Origin: Photobacterium lipolyticum
GTDB lineage: Bacteria; Pseudomonadota; Gammaproteobacteria; Enterobacterales; Vibrionaceae
Reading direction: 5' to 3'
Length of the DNA stretch: 64,000 nt
NCBI RefSeq assembly: GCF_003026475.1
Contig: NZ_PYMC01000021.1
Coordinates: forward strand, 1 to 64,000
Part shown: positions 1 to 10,384 of the stretch, piece by piece
Layout: every line of letters begins with the position of its first letter
Position numbering within the stretch: the stretch's first letter is position 1
The notes under the pieces: model-generated
Told to the model about the DNA's origin: nothing
Databases searched by the model: none
What the model saw: only the letters and a program-made list of their open reading frames with translations
Position numbers and translations under genes: made by a program

Positions 1-200
1 CATTCCTCTGCAGGAACCATATCGTTCGGTCACTCAGTTCATTGATAAATCTTTTTGACTAATCATTTCACGAGTGCCCACACAGATTGCATGGTCAAAT
101 TGTTAAAGAACATACTGAGTGGTTACCGGCTTAAGTTGCCGTGCTCCGTGTCAGTGAGGTCGCATTATAGAGAGTTCGATCACATTGGCAAGGGGTGTTT
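1..200 (-). promoter_or_regulatory. rRNA operon promoter and leader (16S gene lies off the left edge)
   Basis: Read on the minus strand this is a typical rrn promoter and leader. A -35 TTGCCA (186-191) and a perfect -10 TATAAT (164-169) are separated by 16 bp, with an A/T-rich UP-like stretch upstream. The leader carries a boxA-like TGTTCTTTAACA (about 101-112) and the conserved CAATCTGTGTGGGCACTCG segment found just before E. coli 16S rRNA. E. coli has the same order, hemG followed by rrsA. The mature 16S sequence is not in the window. Confidence 0.85.
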
Positions 201-264
201 TGAAATAAACTCAGGAAAACTGACAGTTCGAACAAAAAACACACTAAACAGTCGAAATGTACTC

Positions 265-789
265 TTAGAACCGCTTAAACTGGGCTGCAAAGAGAGATAC
301 TTTGTCCCAATCTGTATATTCCACCTCTTTTGCTGTATCAGTCTCTCCTCCGGTCATCTTCATTATGAATCTAATCATGGTGCGATCAAACCAGTTATAA
401 CGTGGATAACGTAGTGCACCAGCAAACACAGCCAGTATTTTAGGTTGCCATAATGATTTCTGTAAAAACTTCCGCATATATACGCTAGTTTCAGGCGTAT
501 TCTTACCTTCTTTACGAGCAGTAAGATTCACACAGAAGAAACCTACTTTATGCAGCTCTAATTGTTGCTGATTTTGGGTAATAAACTGATACAATTTTTT
601 GTTTAAATGACCATAACGAACGGATGCACCAATCAGCACACGATCGTATTGAGAAAAATCAACAGCAGGCAATGAGTGAAGGTCCTGCAATTCGCACTCA
701 CAACTATCACGTAATTCCTCCTTTATATAATGAAGAATTTTAATTGTTTGCCCTTCTGTACTTGAGTGAAGTAGTAAAACTTTTTCCAC
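265..789 (-). CDS. hemG: HemG, menaquinone-dependent protoporphyrinogen IX dehydrogenase
   Basis: This 174-residue flavodoxin-like enzyme oxidises protoporphyrinogen IX to protoporphyrin IX in haem synthesis, passing electrons to respiratory quinones at the inner membrane. The N-terminal FMN phosphate-binding loop is visible (SSTEGQT, residues 9-15), as is the family feature RYGHLNKKLY in the middle. Length matches the family (about 175-180). It is the last gene of the leftward yigZ-trkH-hemG group and lies directly upstream of the rRNA promoter, the same order as in E. coli. The start follows trkH by 9 bp, so cotranscription is likely. Confidence 0.95.
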   Translation of the reverse strand: MEKVLLLHSSTEGQTIKILHYIKEELRDSCECELQDLHSLPAVDFSQYDRVLIGASVRYGHLNKKLYQFITQNQQQLELHKVGFFCVNLTARKEGKNTPETSVYMRKFLQKSLWQPKILAVFAGALRYPRYNWFDRTMIRFIMKMTGGETDTAKEVEYTDWDKVSLFAAQFKRF

Positions 790-798
790 AACCTCTCC

Positions 799-2256
799 TT
801 AATTACGCCAAAATGTCGGCGTAAACAAAACAAGTAAAGTAAATACTTCTAAACGGCCAAATAGCATTGAGATAATGAGTACCCACTTAGCTGATGAGTT
901 AATTTCACCAAAATGCACCGCCACTTCCCCCAAACCAGGCCCCAGGTTATTTAAAGTCGCGGCAACAGCAGAGAATGCCGTAAGTTCATCCAGCCCTGTC
1001 GCAATTAATGCCAGCATACAAATAACAAATACGAGAGCATAAGCTGAGAAAAAGCCCCAGACCGCATCAACCACTCGCTGTGGCAAAGCTTTACTGCCAA
1101 GCTTGATGGTATACACCGCACGTGGGTGTACCAGACGTTTAAGCTCTCGAACACCTTGCAATAGCAGCAACAGCATCCGAATCACTTTCATACCGCCACC
1201 CGTTGAGCCCGCACAGCCACCAACAAAAGATGAAAACAATAAAAGTACAGGTAAGAACAACGGCCAATCTGAGAATCCAGTGGTAGTAAAACCCGCGGTC
1301 GTCGAGATTGAAACTGTCTGGAATAAAGCCTGATCAAACGCATCATAATAAGAATCGTATGAATGGTGCTGCAATAGCATACCAAAGCATATTAAGAACA
1401 GTATCAATTGAGCAGCCAAAAAGGCTCTGAATTCAGGATCTCGCCAGTAGGTACGAAGATGGATCCCACCATTAGCAAATGCGGCAAAGTGCAGTGAAAA
1501 GTTACAGCCGGATATAAGTAAGAAGACCACTGTAATAAGGTTAATAGTGGAGCTATTAAAGTACCCCATACTGGCATCGTGAGTTGAAAAGCCACCAATG
1601 GCGACAGTTGAAAAACTATGGGAGATAGCATCAAACATAGTCATGCCAGCCATCCAAAATGCACCAGCACAACTGACAGTCAACGCTAAGTAGATATACC
1701 AAAGTGCTTTCGCTGTTTCTGCGATCCGCGGTGTCATTTTACTGTCTTTGACCGGACCCGGAATTTCTGCCCGATATAACTGCATTCCACCGATCCCCAG
1801 CACCGGTAAAATAGCAACCGCCAATACAATGATCCCCATCCCACCGAACCATTGCAGTAACTGGCGATAAAACAGAACGGCCTTAGGTAAATAATCCAGC
1901 CCGACGATCACCGTAGCCCCTGTCGTCGTTAAGGCAGAAAAGGATTCAAAAAATGAATCGGTGAGGGACAAATCGGGGGTTTTAGCCAATATAAAAGGAA
2001 CGGCACCGGCACTACCGATTACAGTCCAGAATAAAACAACAATTAAGAAACCATCTCGCGCTTTCAGCTCATGACGATGACGCCGGTTGGGAAGCCATAA
2101 CAAAGCTCCACCAGCAAACAGTAGGAAGAACGTGACAACAAATGGAAAGCCAGCACCATCCCGGTAGATCAAGGCGACCAAAGCAGGTGCAAGCATGGTG
2201 ACACTAAATAACGCGAGCAATAGCCCCACGATTCTGATGATAGATCGAAACTGCAT
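799..2256 (-). CDS. trkH: TrkH, potassium uptake channel subunit
   Basis: A 485-residue polytopic membrane protein, the K+-translocating subunit of the Trk system, which works with the NAD-binding regulator TrkA (not in this window). The four pore-loop filter regions typical of the SKT family can be seen: TTTGATV (about 110-116), STVAIGGFST (about 216-225), STTAGFTTTGFS (about 322-333) and LNNLGPGLG (about 437-445). The C-terminus ends in the family signature GRLEVFTLLVLFTPTFWRN. Length is usual for TrkH/TrkG (about 483). It lies between yigZ and hemG. A second trkH begins at the right edge of the window. Confidence 0.95.
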   Translation of the reverse strand: MQFRSIIRIVGLLLALFSVTMLAPALVALIYRDGAGFPFVVTFFLLFAGGALLWLPNRRHRHELKARDGFLIVVLFWTVIGSAGAVPFILAKTPDLSLTDSFFESFSALTTTGATVIVGLDYLPKAVLFYRQLLQWFGGMGIIVLAVAILPVLGIGGMQLYRAEIPGPVKDSKMTPRIAETAKALWYIYLALTVSCAGAFWMAGMTMFDAISHSFSTVAIGGFSTHDASMGYFNSSTINLITVVFLLISGCNFSLHFAAFANGGIHLRTYWRDPEFRAFLAAQLILFLICFGMLLQHHSYDSYYDAFDQALFQTVSISTTAGFTTTGFSDWPLFLPVLLLFSSFVGGCAGSTGGGMKVIRMLLLLLQGVRELKRLVHPRAVYTIKLGSKALPQRVVDAVWGFFSAYALVFVICMLALIATGLDELTAFSAVAATLNNLGPGLGEVAVHFGEINSSAKWVLIISMLFGRLEVFTLLVLFTPTFWRN

Positions 2257-2299
2257 GGCCTAGTCGGCTCTCATCCTTAAAAACGATTATAGAGTGCGA

Positions 2300-2926
2300 T
2301 TAATTATCGGAACCGGTGGTTAGTATGATTCGGCCACCACTGCGATTAGTGAGTTTCGCTGAAAACTCTTTCACCAAACGGCTACCAAGTTCAATTGTCA
2401 TGTCGACCTGGTTGCCATAATCAGCACGAAGCTGAATCCCTGCATATTCTGCCAGCAACGACTCGACCAATGAAACCTGATTATACTCACAGCTCAGGCT
2501 GAGTTCCGAAGTTATTACCTTTTCTTTGGTTTGCAGCACAGTTAAGGCTTGCTGGACGCCACCACCATAGGCTTTGACGAGCCCACCAGTTCCTAATTTA
2601 ATCCCACCGGAATAACGGGTAACCACAGCAGTGATCTCGCCGACGCCGGACCCCGCTAACTGGGCAAGAATGGGTTTACCCGCCGTTCCAGATGGTTCAC
2701 CATCATCACTGAACCCCCATTTCATCGAATCCGTTGGCCGTCCAGCTACAAAGGCCCAGCAGTGATGCCGAGCACCACTGTGCTTAACTTTGATACCTCT
2801 AACAAAAGCTTTCGCAGTATCGACTGTTGAAGTGTGCGCCAAATAGGTGATGAAACGACTTTTCTTTATTTCTTCTTCAAAGCTTGCTTCAGCCGCTGGC
2901 ACTAAATAAGGTTCACATTCCATCAT
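2300..2926 (-). CDS. yigZ: YigZ, IMPACT family protein
   Basis: IMPACT/YigZ family protein of about 208 residues. The conserved ARHHC, SDDGEP(S/A)GTAGKP and YSGGIKLGTGGLVKAYGGG segments are all present. In E. coli the protein is of uncertain function; eukaryotic IMPACT regulates the GCN2 pathway. The frame is open further upstream, but the family begins near ME..LIPAA, so I place the start at the tandem ATG ATG (2926 or 2923). The ribosome-binding site there is weak. First gene of the yigZ-trkH-hemG group; pepQ, which precedes yigZ in E. coli, is absent here. Confidence 0.88.
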   Translation of the reverse strand: MMECEPYLVPAAEASFEEEIKKSRFITYLAHTSTVDTAKAFVRGIKVKHSGARHHCWAFVAGRPTDSMKWGFSDDGEPSGTAGKPILAQLAGSGVGEITAVVTRYSGGIKLGTGGLVKAYGGGVQQALTVLQTKEKVITSELSLSCEYNQVSLVESLLAEYAGIQLRADYGNQVDMTIELGSRLVKEFSAKLTNRSGGRIILTTGSDN

Positions 2927-2929
2927 TGG

Positions 2930-3505
2930 GTGACTACCAGTAAAATCCAGATGAAAATAATCGCGCAGGATACCACAACACAAGCCGCAACAAATTCAAT
3001 ATGGTTGTAAAAAAATATACATAAAGAAAAACAATCAGCCAGATACAACAATTAGCCGGCTCGCTCACCAAGCCGTTTCCATTCCAATCAGCGTAATACA
3101 CAAGAACAGCCGCTGGCTTACCTATAGTTATGACTAGGCGAATATAATATGTGCAGCAGGAAAATCACTGAAGTCAAACGGTAACCTGTACGCAAAATCG
3201 TCTTTTGAGCTTAAATTGATATTAACCGGACTGTCGACTTTATTCACACCCGCCTTCGCCATAAATAAATACACGCAACAAACGCTCGCACCCAAACACT
3301 TCGACTTCAGGATACGCAATAAAATTAACAGAAAGCCAACAGTTGCTCACTCTTTAACCAAGCTCAACATAAATATAAAGCATTTTATTTCAATCACATG
3401 CGTAGCTCAACAAGCCATACCAATTATCCCCAACACGAAAAGTTAAACAATTGTTTTAAATAAGTGTTGAAATAGTTGCGTGAGGGGTTCAAACTTATCT
3501 CTAAT
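2930..3505. other. Intergenic region without recognised gene
   Basis: About 575 bp between the divergent yigZ and fadB. Short open frames occur on both strands (3134-3319 minus, 3216-3446 plus), but they overlap each other, lack ribosome-binding sites and resemble no family. A 12-bp palindrome AAACAATTGTTT lies at 3445-3456, upstream of the fadB control region. I see nothing else. Confidence 0.5.
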
Positions 3506-3510
3506 CTGGT

Positions 3511-3527
3511 TACAGGTCAAACCAGTA
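3511..3527 (-). promoter_or_regulatory. FadR-like operator upstream of fadBA
   Basis: The minus strand reads TACTGGTTTGACCTGTA, which fits the FadR consensus AACTGGTCNGACNTGTT closely. It lies 43 bp before the fadB start, where a repressor released by long-chain acyl-CoA would act. In E. coli fadBA is a FadR target. The inference rests on motif and position only. Confidence 0.7.
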
Positions 3528-3569
3528 AAATCAAATCTGGCACAGAACCGGAAATCACGGAGATAGAAC

Positions 3570-5744
3570 ATGATTTACCAAGGTGAAACCCTATCCGTTC
3601 GCTATCTGGAAGATGGTATTGCGGAACTTAACCTCAACGCTCCAGGCTCGATTAACAAATTCGATCTAAAAACCCTGGAATGCTTTAACGAAGCCTTAAA
3701 TGCCCTTTATCAGCAAACAGACCTTAAAGGCCTGCTGCTTACCTCAGATAAAGATGCATTTGTTGTAGGTGCTGATATCACAGAGTTTCTTGGCTTGTTT
3801 GCCAAACCTGCGGACGAGTTGTCCCAATGGCTGACCCGAGCCAATGACATCTTTAATAAATTAGAAGATCTACCCGTACCGACCCTTTCTGCCATAAACG
3901 GCCATGCACTTGGCGGCGGCTGTGAATGTGTTCTTGCCACGGATTTCCGCCTGGCTGATACCACTGCGCGTATTGGCTTGCCAGAAACCCGACTCGGAAT
4001 CATGCCAGGCTTCGGCGGTACGGTACGTCTGCCACGCCTGATCGGGGCTGATCCCGCGATGGAAATCATTACCGCAGGTAAAGATAAAAAAGCCCAAGAT
4101 GCCTTAAAGCTTGGTTTAGTTGATGCCGTTGTTGCACCACAAGCGCTGAAAGAAGCAGCAGTGACAATGATGAAAGATGTCATTGCCGGGAAATTGGACT
4201 GGCAAGGCCGTCGTGAGCAGAAAAAGGCCCCGCTAACACTCAACAAAATTGAAGCAACAATGTGCTTTACCATAGCCAAAGGTATGGTGACACAGGTTGC
4301 CGGCCCGCACTATCCGGCTCCGATGGCGGCCGTTGCTACCATTGAAGAAGCAGCCAGAATGCATCGTGACGAAGCATTAGCGGTTGAAAACAAGCACTTC
4401 GTAAAACTCGCGAAAACGGAGGTCGCCCAGGCTCTGGTTGGGATTTTCCTTAATGATCAATACATCAAAGGCAAAGCGAAGAAAGCCGCCAAAGAAGGCC
4501 AGCCAACAACCAAGGGAGTCGTTCTTGGTGCAGGGATTATGGGAGGAGGCATCGCCTATCAATCTGCGCTTAAAGGCGTACCGGTGCTGATGAAAGATAT
4601 TGCCGTTTCTTCTCTTGAACTGGGAATGAACGAAGCCGCAAAATTGCTGAACAAACAACTGGAACGGGGCCGGATTGATGGTATCAAAATGGCCAAAGTA
4701 CTGTCAGGTATCACTCCAAGCCTGCACTATGCAGACGCAGAAGATGCCGATATCGTTGTTGAAGCCGTCGTCGAGAACCCAAAAGTTAAAGCCGCAGTCT
4801 TAGCGGAAGTCGAAGATAAAGTAACAGACAACACAGTGATCACCTCTAATACATCAACAATTCCAATTAACTTACTGGCGAAGTCTCTCAAGCGTCCTGA
4901 AAACTTCTGCGGTATGCACTTCTTCAATCCCGTTCACAGGATGCCATTAGTGGAAATCATTCGAGGTGAACACACGTCAGAAGAAACCATTTCACGTGTT
5001 GTCGCCTATGCGGCAAAGATGGGTAAATCTCCTATCGTCGTAAATGACGGCCCGGGGTTCTTCGTCAACCGTGTACTGTTTCCTTATTTTGCGGGCTTTA
5101 GTCTGCTGCTGCGTGACGGTGCTGACTTCACGGCCGTCGACAAAATCATGGAGAAACAATTCGGCTGGCCAATGGGTCCTGCTTATCTGTTAGATGTGGT
5201 TGGTATTGATACCGCTCACCATGCTCACGCGGTTATGGCGGAAGGTTTCCCGACCCGCATGAGCAAAGATTACAGAGATGCTGTTGACGTGATGTTTGAA
5301 GCACAACGCTTTGGACAGAAGAATGGTAAAGGTTTCTTCGCCTATTCTGTCGATCGCCGCGGTAAGCCGAAGATGAGCATTGATCCAGACGTGGCTGACC
5401 TGCTCGCACCAGTTTCGGGCCCAGCAACAACGTTCACCAGTGACGATATTATTGCCCGTATGATGATCCCGATGATTAACGAAGTCGTTCGTTGTCTGGA
5501 AGAAGGTATTATTGCAACCCCGGCCGAAGCCGATATGGCGCTGGTGTATGGCATAGGTTTCCCTCCTTTCCGCGGCGGGGTATTCCGCTACATCGATACT
5601 CTGGGTCTGGCTGAATATGTCGCCATGACAGATAAGTTTGCGCATCTCGGTGCCGTTTATGAAGTACCGGCCGGTCTGCGTGATAAAGCAGCCAAAGGTG
5701 AAAGCTACTATTCGATGCAAGATACAGCACAAGCAAACGCTTAA
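3570..5744 (+). CDS. fadB: FadB, fatty acid oxidation complex alpha subunit
   Basis: A 724-residue multifunctional enzyme of aerobic beta-oxidation, with enoyl-CoA hydratase/isomerase in the N-terminal third and 3-hydroxyacyl-CoA dehydrogenase in the rest. The hydratase glutamates fall at the same positions as in E. coli, E119 (GGGCEC) and E139 (GLPETR). The NAD-binding loop [10 protein letters not shown] and the dehydrogenase signature with its catalytic histidine ([13 protein letters not shown]) follow. Length matches the family (about 729). A GGAG ribosome-binding site precedes the ATG. It forms an operon with fadA 16 bp downstream; the two proteins assemble into the alpha2-beta2 complex. 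A FadR-like operator lies upstream. Confidence 0.97.
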   Translation: MIYQGETLSVRYLEDGIAELNLNAPGSINKFDLKTLECFNEALNALYQQTDLKGLLLTSDKDAFVVGADITEFLGLFAKPADELSQWLTRANDIFNKLEDLPVPTLSAINGHALGGGCECVLATDFRLADTTARIGLPETRLGIMPGFGGTVRLPRLIGADPAMEIITAGKDKKAQDALKLGLVDAVVAPQALKEAAVTMMKDVIAGKLDWQGRREQKKAPLTLNKIEATMCFTIAKGMVTQVAGPHYPAPMAAVATIEEAARMHRDEALAVENKHFVKLAKTEVAQALVGIFLNDQYIKGKAKKAAKEGQPTTKGVVLGAGIMGGGIAYQSALKGVPVLMKDIAVSSLELGMNEAAKLLNKQLERGRIDGIKMAKVLSGITPSLHYADAEDADIVVEAVVENPKVKAAVLAEVEDKVTDNTVITSNTSTIPINLLAKSLKRPENFCGMHFFNPVHRMPLVEIIRGEHTSEETISRVVAYAAKMGKSPIVVNDGPGFFVNRVLFPYFAGFSLLLRDGADFTAVDKIMEKQFGWPMGPAYLLDVVGIDTAHHAHAVMAEGFPTRMSKDYRDAVDVMFEAQRFGQKNGKGFFAYSVDRRGKPKMSIDPDVADLLAPVSGPATTFTSDDIIARMMIPMINEVVRCLEEGIIATPAEADMALVYGIGFPPFRGGVFRYIDTLGLAEYVAMTDKFAHLGAVYEVPAGLRDKAAKGESYYSMQDTAQANA

Positions 5745-5757
5745 GGATGAGGGATAA

Positions 5758-6927
<1,170 letters not shown>

Positions 6928-6943
6928 CCAGTAACAAATACTT

Positions 6944-6968
6944 AGCCCGCATTTTGCGGGCTTTTTTT
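6944..6968 (+). terminator. Intrinsic terminator of fadBA
   Basis: Stem AGCCCGC / GCGGGCT with an ATTTT loop, followed by a run of T, 17 bp after the fadA stop. Confidence 0.9.
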
Positions 6969-7106
6969 GTGATCCCCCCATTTGTTCAAACTACACATGC
7001 ATTTCATGCATAGATGAAATGATGAAGTTTCATTTTATTCATGGCCTTATCACGACTACACTCTGTCCATATTTACGGCCCTTTGATTTATACCCGGAGC
7101 ACATCT

Positions 7107-8087
7107 ATGTTTAAGGCACTCGTTCTTGATCAGGAAGAGAAACAAACCATTGCTGATATCCGTCAAATTGACGAATCTCAGCTGCCTGAAGGTGAAGTAT
7201 TAGTCAGTGTTGATTACTCTTCTCTTAACTACAAAGATGGTTTAGCCATCACAGGTAAAGGCCGTATTGTGCGCCAGTTCCCGATGGTGCCGGGTATCGA
7301 CTTAACCGGTCGCGTACTGGAATCAAGTGATGACCGCTACCAGGCTGGCGATCAGGTTGTACTGACTGGCTGGGGCGTCGGCGAAGGCCACTGGGGCGGT
7401 ATGGCAGAAAAAGCGCGCCTGAAAGCTGACTGGTTAGTTCCCTTACCTGCGAATTTAGATGGCAAGCAAGCCATGATGATTGGTACAGCCGGTCTAACCG
7501 CCATGCTTTGTGTACAAGCATTGGTCGATGCGGGTGTTACACCTGATGCCGGTGAAGTACTGGTTACTGGCGCAAGTGGTGGTGTGGGCTCGGTTGCCGT
7601 CACTCTACTGGCTCAACTCGGCTATCAAGTTGCAGCCGTCACTGGCCGATCGGCTGAAAATGGCCCGTTACTCAAAGAACTGGGCGCTGCCCGTATCATC
7701 GAACGTGGTGAATTTGAAGAGCCGGCCCGCCCATTAGAAAAACAAGTATGGGCAAGTGCCGTTGATACTGTCGGGAGTAAAGTACTGGCAAAAGTCCTGG
7801 CGCAAATGGATTACAACGGCGCTGTTGCCGCTTGCGGTCTGGCGGGTGGTTTTGATTTACCCACCACGGTTATGCCTTTCATTCTTCGAAATGTAAGACT
7901 ACAGGGTGTCGATTCGGTCTCGTGCCCATTCGAAAGGCGCCAGCAGGCATGGCAACGTTTAACAGAATTACTACCGGCCAGTTACTACCAACAAGCTTGC
8001 CGAGAAGTGGAATTAGAACAAGTTGCTGAATGTGCCGAAGCTATTACTAATGGTCAGATCACTGGCCGTGTCGTGATCAAGCTATAA
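7107..8087 (+). CDS. acuI: AcuI, acrylyl-CoA reductase (NADPH), YhdH family
   Basis: A 326-residue zinc-independent medium-chain dehydrogenase of the AcuI/YhdH family, which reduces acryloyl-CoA to propionyl-CoA with NADPH and detoxifies acrylate, for example from DMSP breakdown. The NADPH-binding Rossmann segment VTGASGGVGSVAVTLLAQLG and the quinone-reductase-like N-terminus (DYSSLNYKDGLA) are clear. The frame opens at 7041, but the ATG at 7107 has a CGGAG ribosome-binding site and matches the family start (MFKALVL). Monocistronic, with its own terminator. The divergent or convergent partner is the LysR gene at 8192. Whether DMSP metabolism operates cannot be told from here. Confidence 0.92.
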   Translation: MFKALVLDQEEKQTIADIRQIDESQLPEGEVLVSVDYSSLNYKDGLAITGKGRIVRQFPMVPGIDLTGRVLESSDDRYQAGDQVVLTGWGVGEGHWGGMAEKARLKADWLVPLPANLDGKQAMMIGTAGLTAMLCVQALVDAGVTPDAGEVLVTGASGGVGSVAVTLLAQLGYQVAAVTGRSAENGPLLKELGAARIIERGEFEEPARPLEKQVWASAVDTVGSKVLAKVLAQMDYNGAVAACGLAGGFDLPTTVMPFILRNVRLQGVDSVSCPFERRQQAWQRLTELLPASYYQQACREVELEQVAECAEAITNGQITGRVVIKL

Positions 8088-8105
8088 AGAAGACAATGAC
8101 TACCC

Positions 8106-8130
8106 AGGCCAGCTATTGCTGGCCTTTTTT
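8106..8130 (+). terminator. Intrinsic terminator of acuI
   Basis: Stem AGGCCAGC / GCTGGCCT with a TATT loop and a T run, 19 bp after the acuI stop. Confidence 0.9.
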
Positions 8131-8191
8131 GTACCTACCCATTCAGTACCGGTTTTCCCAGCCCCACAATAGCGGCATATGTTCAGAACGT

Positions 8192-9133
8192 CTAAGCCAG
8201 TCCCATATCATGGATCCGCTTATCAATCAGGCGTCCACACTCTTCTTTGATCAGATTACGCAACCAAATCTGTGAGGCTGAATGTTCACAGCGCTGGTGC
8301 CAAATCAGCGAGTAGTCAAACGGCTTGAATTCAAACGGCAAAGACTTAATCACCAAATTATGCTTTTCCGCCACTAAATACGCCAAATCCGCCGGCACCG
8401 TAATAATGAGCGGCATTTTATCCACGATAGCCAATGCAGCTTCCAAATGATAAGCCCGCAGTACCATCTTGCGCTGGCGATAGCCTCGCAAAGATTCATC
8501 AATCAGGGATTTAACCCCGTCACTGATCGCAATCATCGCATGGGGAAACGTTAAATAATCATCCAGGGTCAGGAGCTGATCGGCCATCGGATGATTTTTT
8601 GACAGCAGGCAAAATACACTCACCAGACCAAGGTTATCACGGCACAAGGGATCAACAGGGCCGGTTGGACGGCAAATTGCCATATCACAGCCATCGGTGG
8701 TTAACTGGCTCAGTAAATGATCATGCTGTAAAGGTTCGAATTTCAACGATATATTAGGAGCTTCCTCATAAATTCGAGGCAAAGCAAACGGCAAGATTGT
8801 CTGCATTGCGTAATCGGTAGTGGCGATAACAAAACGCTGATCGCATAATTCCGGACGGAAATCACTGGGAGTGAGAAGAATACGTAATGCTTCCAGCGGA
8901 TCATTAAGTGATTCATTGAGCTCCAATGCCCTTTGGGTAGGGATAAGATGCTGCCCTTGTCGGGTAAAAAGCGGATCACCCAGTAAATCCCGTAACCGCC
9001 CCAATACCCGACTCATCGCTGACTGGCTGAGACTGAGCCTGACCGCAGCCCGACTGACACTGCATTCTTCAAGCAGAACTTTTAACGCCACCAGTAAATT
9101 CAAATCACGGCGGTAGACTTCTTCAAGCTCCAT
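8192..9133 (-). CDS. LysR family transcriptional regulator
   Basis: A 313-residue LysR-type regulator. The N-terminal winged helix-turn-helix (about residues 8-65, with VSRAAVRLSLSQSAMSRVLGRLRDLLGDPLFTR split over two helices) is followed by a periplasmic-binding-like effector domain. The frame runs open to 9235, but the ATG at 9133 (MELEEVYRRDLNLL) matches how such proteins begin. The ribosome-binding site is weak. It converges on acuI, so the two are neighbours without a shared promoter. Target and ligand are unknown. Confidence 0.85.
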   Translation of the reverse strand: MELEEVYRRDLNLLVALKVLLEECSVSRAAVRLSLSQSAMSRVLGRLRDLLGDPLFTRQGQHLIPTQRALELNESLNDPLEALRILLTPSDFRPELCDQRFVIATTDYAMQTILPFALPRIYEEAPNISLKFEPLQHDHLLSQLTTDGCDMAICRPTGPVDPLCRDNLGLVSVFCLLSKNHPMADQLLTLDDYLTFPHAMIAISDGVKSLIDESLRGYRQRKMVLRAYHLEAALAIVDKMPLIITVPADLAYLVAEKHNLVIKSLPFEFKPFDYSLIWHQRCEHSASQIWLRNLIKEECGRLIDKRIHDMGLA

Positions 9134-9284
9134 ATCAAACGTCACTCGCTTAGCAATAACCACTTCATTATCAGGATCCCGGTAATTATGAAGGCCCAGA
9201 TAAAAAAAATCCCGCAAAAAAGCGGGTAAGCCCAAGAAACAGGGGAGAGTGTAGTAGATGTGTAGTATTCGGTGGTCAAAAAAG

Positions 9285-9467
9285 TTAAGTTTCTTCCTCT
9301 TCGAGATCCGGTGAATTGGTTAATTCAAACCAAAGTCCCAGCGCAGCAGCAATCAACCCTCCCAGCGCGAAAATGCTCAGATTATTTGGGCTGCGTAAAA
9401 CGAGAGAGCAAAAAGTAATAAAGCACAGCACGCAATAAATTGTCAGGCGATCAATTTGAGTCAACAT
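9285..9467 (-). CDS. Small hypothetical membrane protein (60 aa)
   Basis: A 60-residue protein with two predicted membrane segments (about residues 9-24 and 30-48) and an acidic tail (DLEEEET). A strong ribosome-binding site, AGGAGG, stands 5 bases before the ATG, which makes a real gene likely despite the size. I do not recognise a family. It is transcribed away from tusA and towards the LysR gene. Confidence 0.7.
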   Translation of the reverse strand: MLTQIDRLTIYCVLCFITFCSLVLRSPNNLSIFALGGLIAAALGLWFELTNSPDLEEEET

Positions 9468-9607
9468 AAGAACCTCCTAATCCTTCAGAAGACAAACGTT
9501 AATACCCTGTTAAATAAGTTACACAATTCACTTTGATTTGCCAACCCTTATTGATTAATTCTTATCCATAAGTATGATCGAAGGCTCCAAAACAGAATGT
9601 GTATGTT

Positions 9608-9859
9608 ATGAAAGCAATTTTTAAAAACCCAACTCATAACCTGGAAGCACAAGGATTGCGTTGTCCAGAGCCAGTAATGATGGTGCGCAAGACCGTAAGA
9701 AAAATGGCAGAAGGGGACACCTTGCTGGTACTGGCTGATGATCCCTCAACAACCCGAGATATCCCTAGTTTTTGTCGTTTTATGGATCACACCCTGATAG
9801 CGGCAGACACGGATAATATTCCTTATCGTTTTCTGATCCGTAAAGGAACTGAGAATTAA
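9608..9859 (+). CDS. tusA: TusA, sulfur carrier protein for tRNA thiolation
   Basis: An 83-residue sulfurtransferase that accepts persulfide from IscS and passes it to TusBCD/E and MnmA for 2-thiolation of tRNA wobble uridine. The [16 protein letters not shown] signature places the sulfur-carrying cysteine at residue 19, as in E. coli, when the ATG at 9608 is used. An upstream in-frame ATG at 9599 is also possible. No clear ribosome-binding site distinguishes them. A terminator follows directly. Confidence 0.95.
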   Translation: MKAIFKNPTHNLEAQGLRCPEPVMMVRKTVRKMAEGDTLLVLADDPSTTRDIPSFCRFMDHTLIAADTDNIPYRFLIRKGTEN

Positions 9860-9860
9860 A

Positions 9861-9886
9861 AAAGGCAGCTCCCAGAGCTGCCTTTT
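9861..9886. terminator. Bidirectional terminator between tusA and the gene at 9932
   Basis: Stem AGGCAGCT / AGCTGCCT (9863-9870 and 9876-9883), with an A run on the left and a T run on the right. It can end tusA on the plus strand and the convergent small membrane gene on the minus strand. Confidence 0.85.
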
Positions 9887-9931
9887 TGCTATTCAACGTT
9901 TCGCCATGTGATACCGCTCGATAACCCTTCT

Positions 9932-10183
9932 TTACTGGCAGCTATCACGAACCTCTTTGCGTGCCTGTTCTAACTCATGGCGTAACTCGCGAATTTCTTT
10001 TTTCATCGGAATAACGTAACGTAATCGCACCCAGGCATCGACGGATAAATAGGTCGTTATAATCGCTCCGACCACCATCGGCAACCACATATCGGTCAGC
10101 ATCATACCCAATATGTTGAGTGCTAAGGCAATATTAAATAGCCAGCATTGGCTTTGCGGTGAAATAGCGATAAATCGGGTCAT
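9932..10183 (-). CDS. Hypothetical membrane protein with C-terminal coiled coil (83 aa)
   Basis: An 83-residue protein with two membrane segments (about residues 13-31 and 33-50) followed by a charged, heptad-like helix (KKEIRELRHELEQARKEV). A GGAGG-type ribosome-binding site precedes the ATG (minus-strand AGGAGGGGAT). The family is not recognised. It converges on tusA and shares its terminator. Confidence 0.7.
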   Translation of the reverse strand: MTRFIAISPQSQCWLFNIALALNILGMMLTDMWLPMVVGAIITTYLSVDAWVRLRYVIPMKKEIRELRHELEQARKEVRDSCQ

Positions 10184-10325
10184 ATCCCCTCCTGCGATTA
10201 AACTCTGTAACGATCACCACCATATCATGGCGATATTTTGTGCACCACGGCTAATATCACAGTTCAGTTGCTCGTTATAATAACTTGATAGTTAACGAGT
10301 ATATTATGCCGGTTGTGGTATTAAG

Positions 10326-10341
10326 TGTTCCACGTGAAACG
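10326..10341. promoter_or_regulatory. parS: parS-like ParB binding site 1
   Basis: TGTTCCACGTGAAACG differs at its last base from the chromosomal parS sequence TGTTCCACGTGAAACA. It is intergenic, between the gene at 9932 and the manganese exporter. ParB is encoded at 35108 in this window. Confidence 0.85.
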
Positions 10342-10384
10342 CCTCGCTCTATTCAAATATCAGCGCCAATGACTGGTAATGCGT

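Noticed and set aside
55..414. Plus-strand open frame across the rRNA leader and hemG end
   Set aside because: It runs through the rrn promoter and antisense to hemG, with no ribosome-binding site or family likeness.
3134..3446. Two overlapping short open frames between yigZ and fadB
   Set aside because: They lie on opposite strands over the same bases, lack ribosome-binding sites and have unconvincing composition.
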